A stretch of DNA of 64,000 nucleotides from assembly GCF_008932115.1 (NCBI RefSeq), contig NZ_CP044543.1:7086096-7150095 (forward strand), written 5' to 3'. The number at the start of each line of letters is the position of its first letter. Positions within the stretch are counted from its first letter, which is position 1. The DNA comes from Bradyrhizobium betae (GTDB lineage Bacteria; Pseudomonadota; Alphaproteobacteria; Rhizobiales; Xanthobacteraceae). A model generated the notes under the pieces. The model worked only from the letters and a program-made list of their open reading frames with translations. It was not told the DNA's origin and did not search any database. Positions 62,099 through 64,000 of the stretch are shown here, in pieces. The position numbers were made by a program, and so were the translations under genes.

Positions 62099-63589
62099 CT
62101 AACCGACCGACCCTTCGAGCGAGATCGAGATCAGCTTCTGCGCTTCCACCGCGAATTCCATCGGCAGTTGCTGCAGCACGTCCTTGACGAAGCCGTTGAC
62201 GACGAGGCCGCGGCCTCTTCCTGGCTGAGCCCGCGCTGGATGCAATAGAACAGCACGTCCTCGAGATCTTCGAGGTCGTCGCCTCATGCTCGAACGTCGC
62301 CGAGGAGTTCTTGGCCTCGATGTAGGCACGGTGTGCGCGCCGCATTTGTCGCCGATCAGCAGCGAGTCGCAGGCGGTGAAGTTGCGCGCGCCGGTCGCCT
62401 TGCGATGGGCAGTGACGAGGCCGCGATAGGTGTTCTGCGACTTGCCGGCGGCGATGCCCTTGGAGATGATCCGGCTCGACGTGTTCTTGCCGAGATGAAT
62501 CATCTTGGTACCGGAATCGACCTGCTGATAGCCGTTCGAGATCGCGATCGAATAGAACTCGCCGCGCGAATTGTCGCCGCGCAGGATGCAGCTCGGGTAC
62601 TCCAGGTGATCGCCGACCCGTCTCGACTTGGGTCCAGGAGATCTTGGAATTGTTGCCGCGACAGTCGCCACGCTTGGTGACGAAATTGTAGATGCCGCCC
62701 TTGCCTTCCGAATTGCCGGGATACCAGTTCTGCACCGTCGAATATTTGATCTCGGCATCGTCGTGGGCGACGAGCTCGACCACGGCGCGTGCAGCTGGTT
62801 CTCGTCGGCTGCGGCGCGGTGCAGCCTTCGAGATAGGAGACGTAGGAGCCCTTGTCGGCGATGATCAGAGTGCGCTCGAACTGGCCGGTGTTGCGCTCGT
62901 TGATGCGGAAATAGGTCGACAGCTCCATCGGGCAGCGCACGCCCGGCGGCACGTAGACGAACGAGCCGTCGGAAAACACCGCCGAGTTCAGCGTCGCGTA
63001 GAAATTGTCCCGAGGTCGGAACAACGGAGCCCAGATACTTCTGCACCAGCTCGGGATGCTCGCGGATCGCCTCCGAGATCGGCATGAAGATCACGCCGGC
63101 CTTCTTCAGCTCGGCCTTGAAAGTGGTCGCAACCGAGACCGAATCGAACACCGCGTCGACCGCGATCTTGCGGCGGGCCGGATCTTGCTCACCGGGCTTG
63201 GGCTCGACGCCTTCGAGCATCGCGACTTCCCGCAAGGGGATGCCGAGCTTCTCGTAGGTCTTCAGGATCTCCGGATCGATCTCGTCGAGCGAGGTGATCG
63301 TCTTCTTCGGCTTCGGCGCCGAATAGTAGTAGAGGTCCTGGAAGTCGATCTTGGGATAGTCGACGCGGGCCCAGGTCGGCTCGGTCATGGTCAGCCAGCG
63401 CCGATACGCCTCGAGCCGCCACTGGAGCATCCAGGCGGGTTCGTTCTTCTTCTCGGAGATGAACTTGACGGTTTCTTCCGACAGCCCCTTGGGGGCCTTG
63501 TCGGACTCGATCAGGGTCTCAAACCCATAACGATACTGATCGACGTCGATGCGCTTCACGCGATCGACCGTCTCTTGCACGGCTGGCAT
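62099..63589 (-). pseudogene. sufB: SufB, frame broken by seven deletions and one insertion
   Basis: SufB is the main scaffold on which the cluster is built. It starts at ATG 63589 after a GGAGG site. Blocks: DLYYYSAPK, the SufB/SufD domain with [38 protein letters not shown] with the conserved Cys, [23 protein letters not shown], and [20 protein letters not shown]. One extra base near 63010 and seven missing bases (near 62810, 62785, 62620, 62602, 62325, 62264 and 62208) account for all frame changes. The restored length is about 498 residues, the normal size. Probable sequencing error, not gene loss. Confidence 0.9.
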
Positions 63590-63671
63590 TCTATCCTCCG
63601 CTCGCGGTTTCAAGGACCGCGGTGGATCAAACTCTGACGAGTATTACGATGTCTTTTGGCAGAAAGCACGT

Positions 63672-63689
63672 GCTTAGAACCGTTCAAGC
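63672..63689. promoter_or_regulatory. ICE-like (Irr) palindrome upstream of sufB
   Basis: GCTTAGAACCGTTCAAGC lies about 85 bp upstream of the sufB start. One extra T after GTTC would make it a perfect palindrome GCTTAGAAC-C-GTTCTAAGC, close to the iron control element bound by Irr in rhizobia. Single-base losses are common in this region, so a missing T is plausible. The site as given has one arm shortened. Confidence 0.45.
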
Positions 63690-63702
63690 CGTGTTTCATC
63701 GC

Positions 63703-64000
63703 TTAGGCTCTAAGTAGGGTATTACCGAGCTTTCGCCAAGCCTCTAACGTCCTGTTGATGTCATCGGGGTCCGTGGACCAGCCCAGACTGAGACGCACCG
63801 CTCCCTGGGCCACGGCGGCATCATACCCCATCGCCGACAGCACGCGGGACGGCTGCACCTTGCCCGAGGAACAGGCTGAACCGGAGGACACGGCCACGCC
63901 TTCGAGGTCGAAACCGATCACCGCGGTCTCGGCCTTGAGGCCCGGTGCTGTAAAGAGAACGGTATTTGGCAACCGCCCAACATCTTCTGCGAAGACCGTC
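63703..64000 (-). CDS. iscS: Cysteine desulfurase (IscS/NifS type), C-terminal part
   Basis: The frame enters from the right edge and ends at 63703. It carries the catalytic Cys block SSGSACSSGK and the region PNTVLFTAPGLKAETAVIGFDLEG, typical of group I (IscS/NifS) desulfurases, distinct from the group II sufS downstream. The N-terminal PLP-binding part lies outside the window. In related genomes this gene sits just before sufB, as here. The frame is unbroken in the visible part. Confidence 0.85.
   Translation of the reverse strand, partial: TVFAEDVGRLPNTVLFTAPGLKAETAVIGFDLEGVAVSSGSACSSGKVQPSRVLSAMGYDAAVAQGAVRLSLGWSTDPDDINRTLEAWRKLGNTLLRA

Noticed and set aside
1..64000. tRNA, rRNA, CRISPR arrays, phage or transposase genes
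   Set aside because: I looked for cloverleaf-like 3' ends, rRNA-like blocks, regular spacer repeats and transposase or integrase motifs and found none that I can support.

Overview
The window looks like chromosomal DNA from a Bradyrhizobium-type alphaproteobacterium. It is GC-rich, the genes are dense with few overlaps between strands, and the gene content is typical of Nitrobacteraceae: Omp25/Omp31-like porins, an iscS-sufBCDSTA operon, adjacent argC genes of two lengths, a class I PHA synthase, a TctABC tricarboxylate transporter, and EF-P with its EpmA/EpmB modification enzymes. I found no rRNA, tRNA, CRISPR array, insertion sequence or prophage. Species assignment is inference from content only.

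Layout. 0-5 kb: the end of a membrane protein, a PilZ protein, a fatty-acid desaturase, small hypotheticals, a PrsW-type protease and an HdeD-like protein. 5.0-6.3 kb: a class I DAHP synthase gene preceded by what reads as a complete transcription attenuator: a promoter, a 26-codon leader peptide carrying F-Y-W-Y-F-S-Y, mutually exclusive hairpins and a terminator. 6.4-9.6 kb: epmB-epmA divergent from efp. 9.6-20.9 kb: an M23 peptidase, a DUF808 protein, a cupin/AhpD-like pair divergent from a MarR regulator, a lytic transglycosylase, a class II aldolase and SDR pair, recJ and a soluble chemoreceptor-like protein. 21-28.2 kb: a catabolic cluster (pdxA-like dehydrogenase, tctA, tctB, tctC, CaiB/BaiF CoA-transferase, enoyl-CoA hydratase) facing a GntR regulator, with a pair of 13-bp operator-like repeats between them.

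28.5-31.5 kb: a Tat-exported metallo-beta-lactamase-fold protein, a GNAT protein, and an AT-richer patch with a small membrane protein and a lipoprotein. 31.5-36.1 kb, minus strand: aminotransferase, hom, glpX and a haloacid dehalogenase. 36.8-43.3 kb: phaC, a MAPEG protein, then a tightly overlapping paiB-argC2-argC1-methyltransferase run in which argC2 is frameshifted, and a DedA protein. 43.5-50.8 kb: parE with a decayed copy of its own 3' end just downstream, two porins, an SDR and an FAD monooxygenase. 50.8-57.7 kb: a secreted caspase-like protein, an AraC regulator, an RhlE-like helicase, a diguanylate cyclase, an unaccompanied fabA and a TfoX-domain protein. 57.9-64 kb: the SUF iron-sulfur assembly operon, read right to left.

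A data-quality warning applies to the right end. Between about 57.4 and 63.0 kb I count 21 single-base indels (20 deletions, 1 insertion) that break tfoX, sufT, sufS, sufD, sufC and sufB. Restoring them gives full-length proteins of normal size, so this is most likely uncorrected sequence rather than loss of an essential pathway. The observations most worth checking are the aromatic-amino-acid attenuator, the possibly indel-damaged ICE-like palindrome upstream of sufB, the parE relic, and the GntR-controlled catabolic cluster.
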